Assembly (NCBI GenBank): GCA_020636405.1
Contig: JACJXW010000004.1
Span: 2,964,001-3,028,000 of the forward strand
Source of the DNA: Lewinellaceae bacterium
GTDB lineage: Bacteria; Bacteroidota; Bacteroidia; Chitinophagales; Saprospiraceae
DNA: 64,000 nucleotides
Direction: 5' to 3'
A program made the translations under genes and the position numbers. Below the pieces are notes generated by a model. That model did not search any database and was not told the origin of the DNA. It saw only the letters and a list, made by a program, of their open reading frames with translations. Each line of letters starts with the position of its first letter. Position 1 is the stretch's first letter. This document shows, in pieces, positions 41,964 to 49,977 of this stretch.

Positions 41964-43595
41964 ATGATCAAAAAGCCAGTGCCTGTTCTCTTCTTTTCGC
42001 TTTACCTCCTGCTGGGCCTTTTTATTTACGGCGACTACGGTATGTCCTGGGATGAGGAGTTGCAGCGAGCTCACGGCCTGGTTTCCACTCAGTATGTGAA
42101 TCAGTTTGTCGGCCATACAGGCGAGGGGTATGCGGTGGAGCATTTGCATACTTATCAGCACCGGTTTTACGGCGTATGGTTCAGCCTGCCGGCAGTGTGG
42201 CTGGAAAAGGCCCTTGGCCTGGAGGGCTTTCGGGAGCAGTTCCGGCTGCGCCATCTTCTGGTGTTTTTGATCTTCTGGTTGTCGGCCATCCTTTTCTACC
42301 GGTTACTGGAGGAACGCTTTGGGCACTGGAAGTGGGGGCTACTGGGGGTGGCCATGCTGGCGCTGTGCCCGCGCATTTTTGCCCATTCCTTTTACAACCC
42401 GAAAGACCTGCCCCTGTTGTCACTCTATATTCTCGGCAGCTTCAGCCTGTTCCGTTTCTGGACAAAACCAACCGTTGGTTCGGCCTTGTTTCACGGGCTG
42501 GCTACAGGTATGCTCATTGCCATGCGGGTTACGGGTGTCATACTGCCGGCAACCACGCTCTTTTTGATTGCCGCAGACCTCCTGGCCAACCGGTTGCGGC
42601 AGCCGATGTGGTACAAAAAATACGCATTGGCCCTGCCCGTCTATCTGTTCGCTGCGTCAGCCTTTACGATCCTGTTCTGGCCCTTTTTGTGGGAACAGCC
42701 CTGGCGCCATTTTATGGAAACTTTCGATGCCATGTCGCAGTATGGTTGGGAGGGTAAGGTGATTTTCCGGGGACAATTACTGGCGGGAAGCGAATTGCCC
42801 TGGTATTACATTCCCTTTTGGATGGGCATCAGCATTCCGCTGGTTTACCTGCTGCTGTTTATCAGCGGGCTGGTTTTTCTCCTCCCTCCTGTATTGGGAA
42901 ACCTGATGCGGGATAAACGCCTCTGGGCCAATGAAGAGCAGCGCAAAGACTGGGCCATGCTGGCCCTCCTGCTGGCGCCACTGGCGGCTATCATCATCAA
43001 AGACTCCATCGTTTATGATGGATGGAGGCACCTCTTTTTTATCTATCCCTGCCTGGTTTACCTGGCGGTGTATGGCCTGCAAAGCCTCCTGGCGCTGACT
43101 CGGAAGTGGCCTCTCGGCTGGAGGCAGGCCCTGGTGGGAATTACCGCTCTGAGCCTAATCAATGCGGCCTGGTTTATGGTGCGGTACCATCCCCACCAGA
43201 ATGTTTACTTCAATGCTCTGGCGCCCGGCAACCTGGTGGGGAAGTACGACCTCGATTACTGGGGGCTCTCCTATAAACAGGGCTTTGAGGCCCTGGCAAA
43301 GATCGATCCGCGGGAAAAAATAAAAGTAGCCTGCAATGCATTTCCCGGAGAACTCAACTGGCGCTTTCTCAAGCCTGCCCTGCGGGCTCGTTTTGAACTG
43401 GTCGACAAGAGCCGGATGGAGGAAGCGGATTACTTCATTTCCGATTTTCGCCACTGGGCAGAAGGCTTCCGTCTGCTTCGCGAGCGGGAAGGGCCTTATT
43501 CCGGTGAGGAAGTCTACGCGATAAAGGTGGGCGAAACCACGATACTGGGCATCTATCGGCAGCAGCCTCTTAAAGATGCGCTTCCTGTACAATGA
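41964..43595 (+). CDS. Multi-membrane GT-C-type glycosyltransferase-like protein
   Basis: The start is ATG 41964 (MIKKPVPVLFFSLYLLLGLF); the frame extends upstream but adds a region without hydrophobic or coding character. The 543-residue protein has about ten membrane segments and the GT-C hallmark acidic pair in the first periplasmic loop, YGMSWDEELQRAHG. Further motifs are PRIFAHSFYNPKDLPL and HPHQNVYFNALAPGN, which resemble the GT39/PMT-like and ArnT-like glycosyltransferases that use polyprenyl-phosphate sugars. The last ~120 residues form a soluble domain. Its 3' end overlaps the convergent GT2 gene by 26 nt. The acceptor is unknown. Confidence 0.8.
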   Translation: MIKKPVPVLFFSLYLLLGLFIYGDYGMSWDEELQRAHGLVSTQYVNQFVGHTGEGYAVEHLHTYQHRFYGVWFSLPAVWLEKALGLEGFREQFRLRHLLVFLIFWLSAILFYRLLEERFGHWKWGLLGVAMLALCPRIFAHSFYNPKDLPLLSLYILGSFSLFRFWTKPTVGSALFHGLATGMLIAMRVTGVILPATTLFLIAADLLANRLRQPMWYKKYALALPVYLFAASAFTILFWPFLWEQPWRHFMETFDAMSQYGWEGKVIFRGQLLAGSELPWYYIPFWMGISIPLVYLLLFISGLVFLLPPVLGNLMRDKRLWANEEQRKDWAMLALLLAPLAAIIIKDSIVYDGWRHLFFIYPCLVYLAVYGLQSLLALTRKWPLGWRQALVGITALSLINAAWFMVRYHPHQNVYFNALAPGNLVGKYDLDYWGLSYKQGFEALAKIDPREKIKVACNAFPGELNWRFLKPALRARFELVDKSRMEEADYFISDFRHWAEGFRLLREREGPYSGEEVYAIKVGETTILGIYRQQPLKDALPVQ

Positions 43596-44514
43596 AAAGA
43601 GGCCGGGCGCGCGACTGGTCGTAAATGCGGCTGATGTACTCCCCCAGAATGCGTATGGAAACCAGCTGTACGCCCCCGAAGAAAAAGATCGCCAGGATCA
43701 GGGTGGTGAATCCTTCAATGATCTCTCCCCAGATCAGCTTTTTGGAAAGGATGAAAGCCGTGTACATCAGGCTGATTACAATGGTGGAGTACCCCAGCCG
43801 CCCGAGGAAGCGAATGGGGAAGTCGCTGAAGCTGAAAATGCCGTTGTAGGCCAGCTGGAGTAGCCGCTTCAGGCTGTATTTGGTGGTGCCGGCAAAGCGC
43901 TCAGCTCTTTCGTATTCAAAGCCGGCCTGGCGAAAACCGACCCAGAAACGAAGCCCTCGAAGGAAAAGGCTCTGTTCGGGAATGCGCAGGATCTCATTGA
44001 GCACCTGCCGCTTCATCAGGCAGAAGTCGCCGCTATCTACGGGCAGCCGGATGTCGGCAATGTTGGTGATCAGGCGGTAAAACATCCAGTAGGCACTGCG
44101 CTTGAGCCGGTTCTCCTTGCGGTTCTTACGCACGGCATATACCACATCGAAACCTTCCTCCATCTTGTCGTGGAAGTCCTTAAAAAGCTCGGGCGGATCC
44201 TGCAGGTCAGCATCCATAACGCCAATGAACGCCCCGCGCGAGTAGGTGAGGCCTGCGAGCACCGCCCGCTGGTGGCCGAAGTTGCGCGAAAGGGCAATGG
44301 CTTTGAACCGGGGGTCCTTTTGGTGTTGGGCGATGAGCAGGGCCAGGCTGTCATCGCGGCTGCCGTCGTCGACGCAGACCACCTCGAAGTTTGGGCTGAT
44401 GCGCTCCAGGGCCAGAGCCGTTCGGCTGAATAATTCCTGTAACCCTTTCTCTTCGTTAAAGACAGGGACGACGATACTGATGAGGGGCGGCTGGCTGGTA
44501 CTGGTTTCGGACAT
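43570..44514 (-). CDS. GT2 polyprenyl-phosphate glycosyltransferase (DPM/GtrB-like)
   Basis: The 314-residue protein starts at ATG 44514 (MSETSTSQPPLISIVVPVFN); the open frame upstream adds a Pro/Arg-rich, probably untranslated part. The GT2 domain has VVPVFNEEKGLQELF, VVCVDDGSRDDSLAL, LSRNFGHQRAVLAGL, VMDADLQDPPELFK and the DSGDFCLMKRQV region. Two membrane segments follow (LGYSTIVISLMYTAFILS and FTTLILAIFFFGGVQLVSIR) in the arrangement of bactoprenol-phosphate glucosyltransferases and dolichol-phosphate-mannose synthases. It would charge a lipid carrier for the GT-C enzymes beside it. The gene's 3' end overlaps the convergent GT-C gene. Confidence 0.92.
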   Translation of the reverse strand: MSETSTSQPPLISIVVPVFNEEKGLQELFSRTALALERISPNFEVVCVDDGSRDDSLALLIAQHQKDPRFKAIALSRNFGHQRAVLAGLTYSRGAFIGVMDADLQDPPELFKDFHDKMEEGFDVVYAVRKNRKENRLKRSAYWMFYRLITNIADIRLPVDSGDFCLMKRQVLNEILRIPEQSLFLRGLRFWVGFRQAGFEYERAERFAGTTKYSLKRLLQLAYNGIFSFSDFPIRFLGRLGYSTIVISLMYTAFILSKKLIWGEIIEGFTTLILAIFFFGGVQLVSIRILGEYISRIYDQSRARPLFIVQEAHL

Positions 44515-44679
44515 AAGCGGTGGATCGTGAATGATCAGGGTTGCGTTTTCAGTGAATAAGGAAGCCGGACTTTGTTCCTGCCGGGAGCGGTTCACCCCGG
44601 GGCGTTTCCGGGGTGGGCTATGCAAATATAGTAGCTATCGTTGTTTTTACCTTCCCGATAATAGTAGTATTATTGCCGC

Positions 44680-46236
44680 ATGAGCCCAAAAAAAGAATCC
44701 ATTTTCTTCAATTTTTTATTTTGGGTGCTGCTCATCGGTGCCGTGCTGGCTTACAATTTTCATCAGATTGGCCATTTCGGGCCGGTGTCGGTACACAGCT
44801 GGCGGCAGGCCGACAGTGCTTCCTTCGCATTGCGTTATTACCAGGACGGGATGGAATTCTTTTCTCCGAAGGTTCATAATATGCAGGGAGGGCAGGGGGA
44901 AGCGGTTGCCGAATTCCCTATCATGTACTACCTGGCGGCAGCTTTGTACCACCTGTTTGGGCCGAAACCCATCCTCCTGCGCCTGCTGAATTTCGCCCTG
45001 TTGGCGTTGGGGTTGTTTGCCCTCTTCCGGCTGCTGCGCCGCCTGCTGGACAGTTGGGCTATGGCGTTGTTGCTGCCCATGCTCATCCTGGGCGTTCCGG
45101 TATTGATCTTCTACGGTTACAATTTTCTGCCGAATTCCGTCGGCTTTGGGTTCACCCTCCTGGCTGCCGGAGCCTTTTTCCGATACCAGCGCAGCGGAAA
45201 GATGGGGCACTACTATCTGATGTGTGGTTTGGCCCTCCTGGGCGCTCTGATCAAGATCAGTGTGCTGATCCCCTTCCTGGCATTGGCGGGCACCCTCTTT
45301 TTGGAAAAACTGCTGCCCGCCAGGCAGGAAACCATGAAAACGCCGGGCTGGGGGGGCTTTCTGGCCTCGTCCCTGGCCGTGATCGGGTTGGTCGGATTTT
45401 GGTACAAATGGGCTGCCGACTACAACCTGGCGCACCAGTCGTCTGTACTGATGACCTCCATCCGGCCCTTCTGGCAAATGGCCAAAGAAGATTTTGACTA
45501 TTCTATGCTGGTCATTACCGGGCCTTATCGCTACTGGGAGATCATTTTGTCAAAATATACACTCTGGCTTTTTATGGGGCTGTGGATACTGGAACTTGCC
45601 CTTTTTCGCAAGATCCCCCGCCCTGCCTATCTGTTCCTGGCCCTCCTCTCCTTAGGGGTTCTTTCCTTTTTAGCCCTGTTCTTTTCCCAGTTGCTGGTCC
45701 ATGGGTATTACTGGATCGATGTGCTGGCTTTACTGGTTTATGTATTCGCCCTTGCTCTTTGGCTGATGAAAACCAGTATGCCCCGAGCCTTTCACCACTG
45801 GGCCTTCGGGCTGGCCCTGTCTGCCTTCGTCGTGTTCAACCTGAATTTTTGCCGTTCTATGATGGAGCGGTTTTACTCAGCGGAATACCTATCGGACATC
45901 AACCCCGGTTTTTTCAAACAGGAGGAGCTGCAGGCGTTCTACCGCGAACATGGTATCAGCTACGACAGCACGCTGGTCAATGTCGGACCTGACCTTACCC
46001 CCAACCTAAGCCTCTACTACCTCAACCTTCGGGGCTGGAACCGCCGCCTCGAAAATAATTTTAAGGACGCCAACGTCATCTGGCAGGCCAATAATAATGT
46101 AGATTACTTTGTTGTGGTCGATACCGCTTACTTCCAGCAGGAAGGGCTGGAACGGACCTTCAGCTGCCCCCGGCTGGTCTTCAACGAATCGATCTACTTT
46201 TTTGACATCCGGGGATTCCGCAATGAGGGAGAGTGA
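44680..46236 (+). CDS. Multi-membrane GT-C-type glycosyltransferase-like protein
   Basis: The 518-residue protein has about twelve membrane segments. In the first periplasmic loop SVHSWRQADSASFALRYYQD carries the WRQAD motif with the acidic residue that is characteristic of one bacterial GT39-related group. The N-terminal helix begins FFNFLFWVLLIGAVLAYNFH, and a ~90-residue soluble C-terminal tail follows (YDSTLVNVGPDLTPNLSLYY). An AT-rich palindrome (ATAATA-GTAG-TATTAT, 44658-44673) lies directly before the ATG and could be an operator. The gene is divergent from the GT2 gene upstream. It probably transfers a sugar from a lipid carrier to an envelope polymer or protein. The specificity cannot be read. 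Confidence 0.8.
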   Translation: MSPKKESIFFNFLFWVLLIGAVLAYNFHQIGHFGPVSVHSWRQADSASFALRYYQDGMEFFSPKVHNMQGGQGEAVAEFPIMYYLAAALYHLFGPKPILLRLLNFALLALGLFALFRLLRRLLDSWAMALLLPMLILGVPVLIFYGYNFLPNSVGFGFTLLAAGAFFRYQRSGKMGHYYLMCGLALLGALIKISVLIPFLALAGTLFLEKLLPARQETMKTPGWGGFLASSLAVIGLVGFWYKWAADYNLAHQSSVLMTSIRPFWQMAKEDFDYSMLVITGPYRYWEIILSKYTLWLFMGLWILELALFRKIPRPAYLFLALLSLGVLSFLALFFSQLLVHGYYWIDVLALLVYVFALALWLMKTSMPRAFHHWAFGLALSAFVVFNLNFCRSMMERFYSAEYLSDINPGFFKQEELQAFYREHGISYDSTLVNVGPDLTPNLSLYYLNLRGWNRRLENNFKDANVIWQANNNVDYFVVVDTAYFQQEGLERTFSCPRLVFNESIYFFDIRGFRNEGE

Positions 46237-46291
46237 AGGTAAGGAAGCTGGCTAGGGTGTTCAACAGGCTAACCCCAATAGAAAAAACTTC

Positions 46292-46438
46292 GTAACTATC
46301 AGCATTTCGCTTTTAGCAGTTCGCTATTCGCAGCACTACGCCCCTAATTGCAGGAATCCAAGCTCAAGGAGTCAGTTCTTTGCTCTAAATCCGGGTTTTG
46401 AGGCAGCGTTTAGCGAACGGTGAATAGCTGATAGTTAC
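46292..46438. repeat. Inverted repeat in the gap between the GT-C and GT2 genes
   Basis: GTAACTATCAGC at 46292-46303 has an exact inverted copy GCTGATAGTTAC at 46427-46438. Between them are related words such as TTCGCTATTCGC and GCGAACGGTGAATAGC in opposite orientation. The 240-nt gap contains no gene. It may be a decayed palindromic intergenic element. Confidence 0.65.
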
Positions 46439-46477
46439 AAAACTTCTCCATACATTCGAAGCGCAACAATTACCATC

Positions 46478-47194
46478 CTACTGGAACAAATTGTACTTCA
46501 GAATACAGTAAATTGCCCGGAACCCATCTTGCCAGTTGATCTTTTTGCCCTCGGCGTAGGTCCGTCCGTAGTAGGAAATGCCCACCTCGTAGATGCGTAT
46601 GCCGGGGATGCGCGCGACCTTGGCGGTGACCTCCGGTTCGAAACCGAAGCGCCGTTCCCGCAGGTCCAGGTTTTTGAGGGCCTCGGCGCGGAACAGCTTG
46701 TAACAGGTCTCCATGTCTGTCAGGTTGAGGTTGGTGAAGGCGTTGGACAAGAAGGTGAGGAATTTATTGCCGATGGAGTGCCAGAAGAAAAGGATGCGGT
46801 GTGGTTTGCCCCCCATGAAGCGGGAGCCGTAGACGACGTCTGCCACCCCGTCGAGAATGGGCCGGAGCAGGATGTTGTACTCCTGAGGGTCGTATTCCAG
46901 GTCGGCGTCCTGTATGATGATAAAATCGCCTGTTGCTTTGCGGATGCCGGTATGGAGGGCGGCGCCTTTACCCATGTTCACCTCGTGCTCATAGTATTGA
47001 ATGGGGAATTCCGGGTTGGATTCCATATAGAGGCGGACTGCTCCTTGGGTGTCGTCTTTCGAACAGTCGTTGACGATGATCACTTCTTTCTTTAACCCGT
47101 CTGCCAACTCTACCGCCTTGACCTTATCCAGGATAAAGTGGATGGTGGGAGCTTCGTTGTAAGCGGGAATGACTATGGAGAGGGTTTGGCTCAT
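46478..47194 (-). CDS. GT2 family glycosyltransferase (DPM1/ALG5-like)
   Basis: The 238-residue protein starts at ATG 47194 (MSQTLSIVIPAYNEAPTIHF); a longer frame exists upstream but overlaps the preceding gene. GT2 motifs: VIPAYNEAPTI, VIIVNDCSKDDTQ, EVNMGKGAALHTGIRKATGD, IIIQDADLEYDPQEY and YGSRFMGGKPHRI. The C-terminal part has LTDMETCYKLFRAEALKNLD and GRTYAEGKKINWQDGFRA, typical of soluble DPM1-like transferases that make lipid-linked sugars without trailing membrane segments. It is the last gene of a minus-strand run that includes two GT-C proteins (60 nt gap upstream). Confidence 0.93.
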   Translation of the reverse strand: MSQTLSIVIPAYNEAPTIHFILDKVKAVELADGLKKEVIIVNDCSKDDTQGAVRLYMESNPEFPIQYYEHEVNMGKGAALHTGIRKATGDFIIIQDADLEYDPQEYNILLRPILDGVADVVYGSRFMGGKPHRILFFWHSIGNKFLTFLSNAFTNLNLTDMETCYKLFRAEALKNLDLRERRFGFEPEVTAKVARIPGIRIYEVGISYYGRTYAEGKKINWQDGFRAIYCILKYNLFQ

Positions 47195-47253
47195 TTTTGA
47201 TGTCGTGTTTTTTAGAACGGGCAAAAATAGAGAAGTAAGGGGATAAAAGGAAA

Positions 47254-48564
47254 TTACAGTTTTTGCCAGTAGTTGAAGTGCAGTGCCCATTGGCGGACGA
47301 GCTCCAGTTCCCACACTTCATAGTGCGGCCCGGTGTAATAAACCGTAAGGAAATACCCGTAGTGCATGAGGGCCAGCCACAAAAGGACGAATACTATTTT
47401 GGGGATCAGCCAGCGTTGCCGGAAAATAAGCTGTATCAGATAGGCATAGGGGAACGCGAGCAAGGTGTACAGTTCTACATAACTGCGTTGCCCCAGAGCT
47501 CCTCCAAACCACCAGCACCACCAACTGGCAAAAAGATAGGTGGAAAGGAGCAAAATAAAGAATATGACGGCGATATTGTACTGGTTTTTCCAACTCCCCA
47601 GCAAGCAACCGGCTACGGCAAGGCCCGCCATGGGACTGAAAAGGAGCCAGCCGTTCTGTATGTAAAACAAGACCTTGTAGAATTTGGGGCTATTCCAGTA
47701 AATGAAGCCTTCCTTGCCATAAGAATAGATCAGCCAGTCTCCTGAAATGTATTTCCAGTAGGCAAACTGAGGAAACCACACCAGCAGTACTACGGCCGGC
47801 GCCACCAATAAGATTTTATGATGGTGGATGAAAAACTTCCACCGCTCCCGCAGGGCGGCGCGACTGTCTACATTGTAGAACAATAGATAAAGGCCAAGAA
47901 GAGCAGTCGTAGGACGGATCAGGGTGGTGAGCCCCAGCAGAAAAGCGAGCCAGGCAACAATGCGCCAGCTGGGAGCATCGTAAAAGCGTGGGGTATAATA
48001 GATGAAAAGGGCAAACAGGCAAAAGGAATAGATGTGTGACATACCCGGTTCCTGAATGTGGTAATGCATCAGGTTGGTGCCGAAGTAAAGGCCTGTTATC
48101 GTCATGAAAGTAAGCCCGGCACTGAACTGCCGCTCCAGAGCCCTTCTTAGGAACAACAACCCGAGAAACCCATACAAAAGGGCAGCCAGTTGTACGCCCC
48201 GCAGGTAGTAAGGGCTGTAGCCGTCGGTGGGCTGCCCGGCCATTTTGGCCAGCAGGTGGCTTGCCAGAAAGAAAGGCGCCTGCATCAGCGCTACACCACT
48301 GGTGTATTTTGTGAACAGCTTTTTAGTGCCCGGGTAGGGTTTGAACTGCTGCTCTGTCCGGAAAGGAAGATCCTCAAAACCGCCATGGATAAAAACGGCG
48401 GTGAGATACAGATAATAACCTTCTGCATCCGACCAGATCATGCCGTTCCAGAACCGCTCGTGGAGGGTTGAGGCCCGGTAGGAAGCAAAAGCAAGGATGA
48501 AAAACAGGTAATACTTCAGGACAAAACTGCCGGCGGCTGCCAATATATTTCTAATCCTTTTCAT
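47254..48564 (-). CDS. Multi-membrane GT-C-like protein
   Basis: The 436-residue protein starts at ATG 48564, whose ATGA overlaps the stop of the upstream gene by 4 nt. It has about ten to eleven membrane segments (for example YYLFFILAFASYRASTL, FFILLLSTYLFASWWCWW) and an early loop WNGMIWSDAEGYYLYLTAVF with an acidic pair plausible as a GT-C catalytic site. A periplasmic loop contains PRFYDAPSWR. The Trp-rich WWCWWFGG is typical of a recurrent Bacteroidota membrane protein family found with glycosyltransferases. Function is likely sugar transfer to an envelope glycan. It is cotranscribed with the genes around it. Confidence 0.72.
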   Translation of the reverse strand: MKRIRNILAAAGSFVLKYYLFFILAFASYRASTLHERFWNGMIWSDAEGYYLYLTAVFIHGGFEDLPFRTEQQFKPYPGTKKLFTKYTSGVALMQAPFFLASHLLAKMAGQPTDGYSPYYLRGVQLAALLYGFLGLLFLRRALERQFSAGLTFMTITGLYFGTNLMHYHIQEPGMSHIYSFCLFALFIYYTPRFYDAPSWRIVAWLAFLLGLTTLIRPTTALLGLYLLFYNVDSRAALRERWKFFIHHHKILLVAPAVVLLVWFPQFAYWKYISGDWLIYSYGKEGFIYWNSPKFYKVLFYIQNGWLLFSPMAGLAVAGCLLGSWKNQYNIAVIFFILLLSTYLFASWWCWWFGGALGQRSYVELYTLLAFPYAYLIQLIFRQRWLIPKIVFVLLWLALMHYGYFLTVYYTGPHYEVWELELVRQWALHFNYWQKL

Positions 48565-49976
48565 TGAATGTCTTTCTTGTCCGGTGGCAGTTTCATGATG
48601 CAATAGTCCCCAAAACTTTTCACCAGAATGTAATCCGGGTGCAGTTTTACAGTATCCGGGGTGGAAAGATAGTAATAATCAAAATACTTGTTGCCGGGCA
48701 CTTCGAAGTCGAGGTTCGGCCCGATGATGTTGGTGTAGCCCCGTTCCTGTTTATAGTAGTTGAGGGTAGGCGTAAAAAGCCAGAACGACCCCAGCCGTAT
48801 GGTGCTGTCCCTGGGTTGCTGAGCAGCAATGTATTCGAAGGCGTCCTCTGTGAACCGCTCGAACCACCACTCCTGGACCGTCTTTACATTGGCCCGGGCT
48901 GTGAAGTGAAAGGCCAGGGGGAGCAAAAGGGCCAGCTTGAGCCAATCCGCGCTGCCTTTGAAAAGGAAGAAGATCACCACTGCCATCAGAGGGAAGTACA
49001 TCAGGGCAGTGCGGTGGATCAGGTATCGGGTACCCAGGAGCTCATGCTGGAGGAAATTGCCGAAAGCCATCAGCAGGAGCAGGCTGGTTGCCGCTACTGC
49101 GGTGTCGAATTGCCCTCGACGGCCGCCTTCCACCAAGTTGCGGCTGATGGCCAGCAGCAGCAGGATAAATACCGGAGCCAGGAAGAGGTCTTGCGTTGGA
49201 TCACCGAAGTAGTTCTCTCCCCCCAGGTAGTTGTGGACCAGGGTTGTGAAGGTGTTCGGCAGTACGCCCCGCGTGCCGCCATAATAGAGTTCGCCCTCCC
49301 GTACCAGCGCGCGCAGCGGGGTGAAAACCAGGGCAAAAAGGACAAGGGAAAAGAGAAGAATAGCACCGTTGGCCTTCAGCCAGTGGCGCCGGTCGAACGG
49401 TTCCGCCGATAGCACTAATGACAGGTTCACCACCAGGGCCAGAGCAATGAAATAAGTGAGCATAGCCAGATTGCTGTAGCAGGCCAGTACCGCCAGGGCC
49501 ATGCTCCAGGCCAGGTGGGGAAGCGCTCGCTTTTCCACGAAACAGTGCAAAAAGTAAAGGCTGCCCATCAGGAACCCCAGGCTCAGGCCGTAACCCCTTG
49601 CCAGGGAGAAGAACTCCAAAAGATAAGGGTTGAATACCAGCAAAGCGAAGGCCAGCAAAGATTCCCACCAACCGGAGGCGATAGTCCGCACCAGGCGGTA
49701 GGTAAAGAAAAGGAATACCCCTCCGGCCAGCACATTGGGCAGCCGAACGAGAAACTTGTCATTCCCGAAAAGCGAAAAGAACTGAATGAGCAGCGTGTTG
49801 AGGATGTGGTTGTTGGCCCGCGGCGGGTCGTTGGTTACCACTTTCCAGAACGGGCGGGAGGCGAACTCCAGCACTGTCGCGCTCTCATCATGCGTCATCG
49901 ACAGGCCCGCCGCCCGGGCCAGGCAGTAGAGAAAGGCCAGAAGGCTGAGTAGAACAAGGATGTGTTCTTTTTTCAT
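48561..49976 (-). CDS. Multi-membrane GT39-type glycosyltransferase-like protein
   Basis: The 471-residue protein has about eleven membrane segments. The first periplasmic loop reads AAGLSMTHDESATVLEFASR with the HDE acidic motif, followed by NDPPRANNHILNTLLIQFFS, typical of GT39/PMT-like enzymes. A later loop TRYLIHRTALMYFPL fits the family. The C-terminal ~100 residues form a soluble domain (PRDSTIRLGSFWLFTPTLNY). The gene starts 1 nt after the stop of the PQQ-dehydrogenase-like gene and its stop overlaps the next GT-C start, so all are tightly linked. The donor is likely a polyprenyl-phosphate sugar; the acceptor is unknown. Confidence 0.8.
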   Translation of the reverse strand: MKKEHILVLLSLLAFLYCLARAAGLSMTHDESATVLEFASRPFWKVVTNDPPRANNHILNTLLIQFFSLFGNDKFLVRLPNVLAGGVFLFFTYRLVRTIASGWWESLLAFALLVFNPYLLEFFSLARGYGLSLGFLMGSLYFLHCFVEKRALPHLAWSMALAVLACYSNLAMLTYFIALALVVNLSLVLSAEPFDRRHWLKANGAILLFSLVLFALVFTPLRALVREGELYYGGTRGVLPNTFTTLVHNYLGGENYFGDPTQDLFLAPVFILLLLAISRNLVEGGRRGQFDTAVAATSLLLLMAFGNFLQHELLGTRYLIHRTALMYFPLMAVVIFFLFKGSADWLKLALLLPLAFHFTARANVKTVQEWWFERFTEDAFEYIAAQQPRDSTIRLGSFWLFTPTLNYYKQERGYTNIIGPNLDFEVPGNKYFDYYYLSTPDTVKLHPDYILVKSFGDYCIMKLPPDKKDIQ

Positions 49977-49977
49977 A

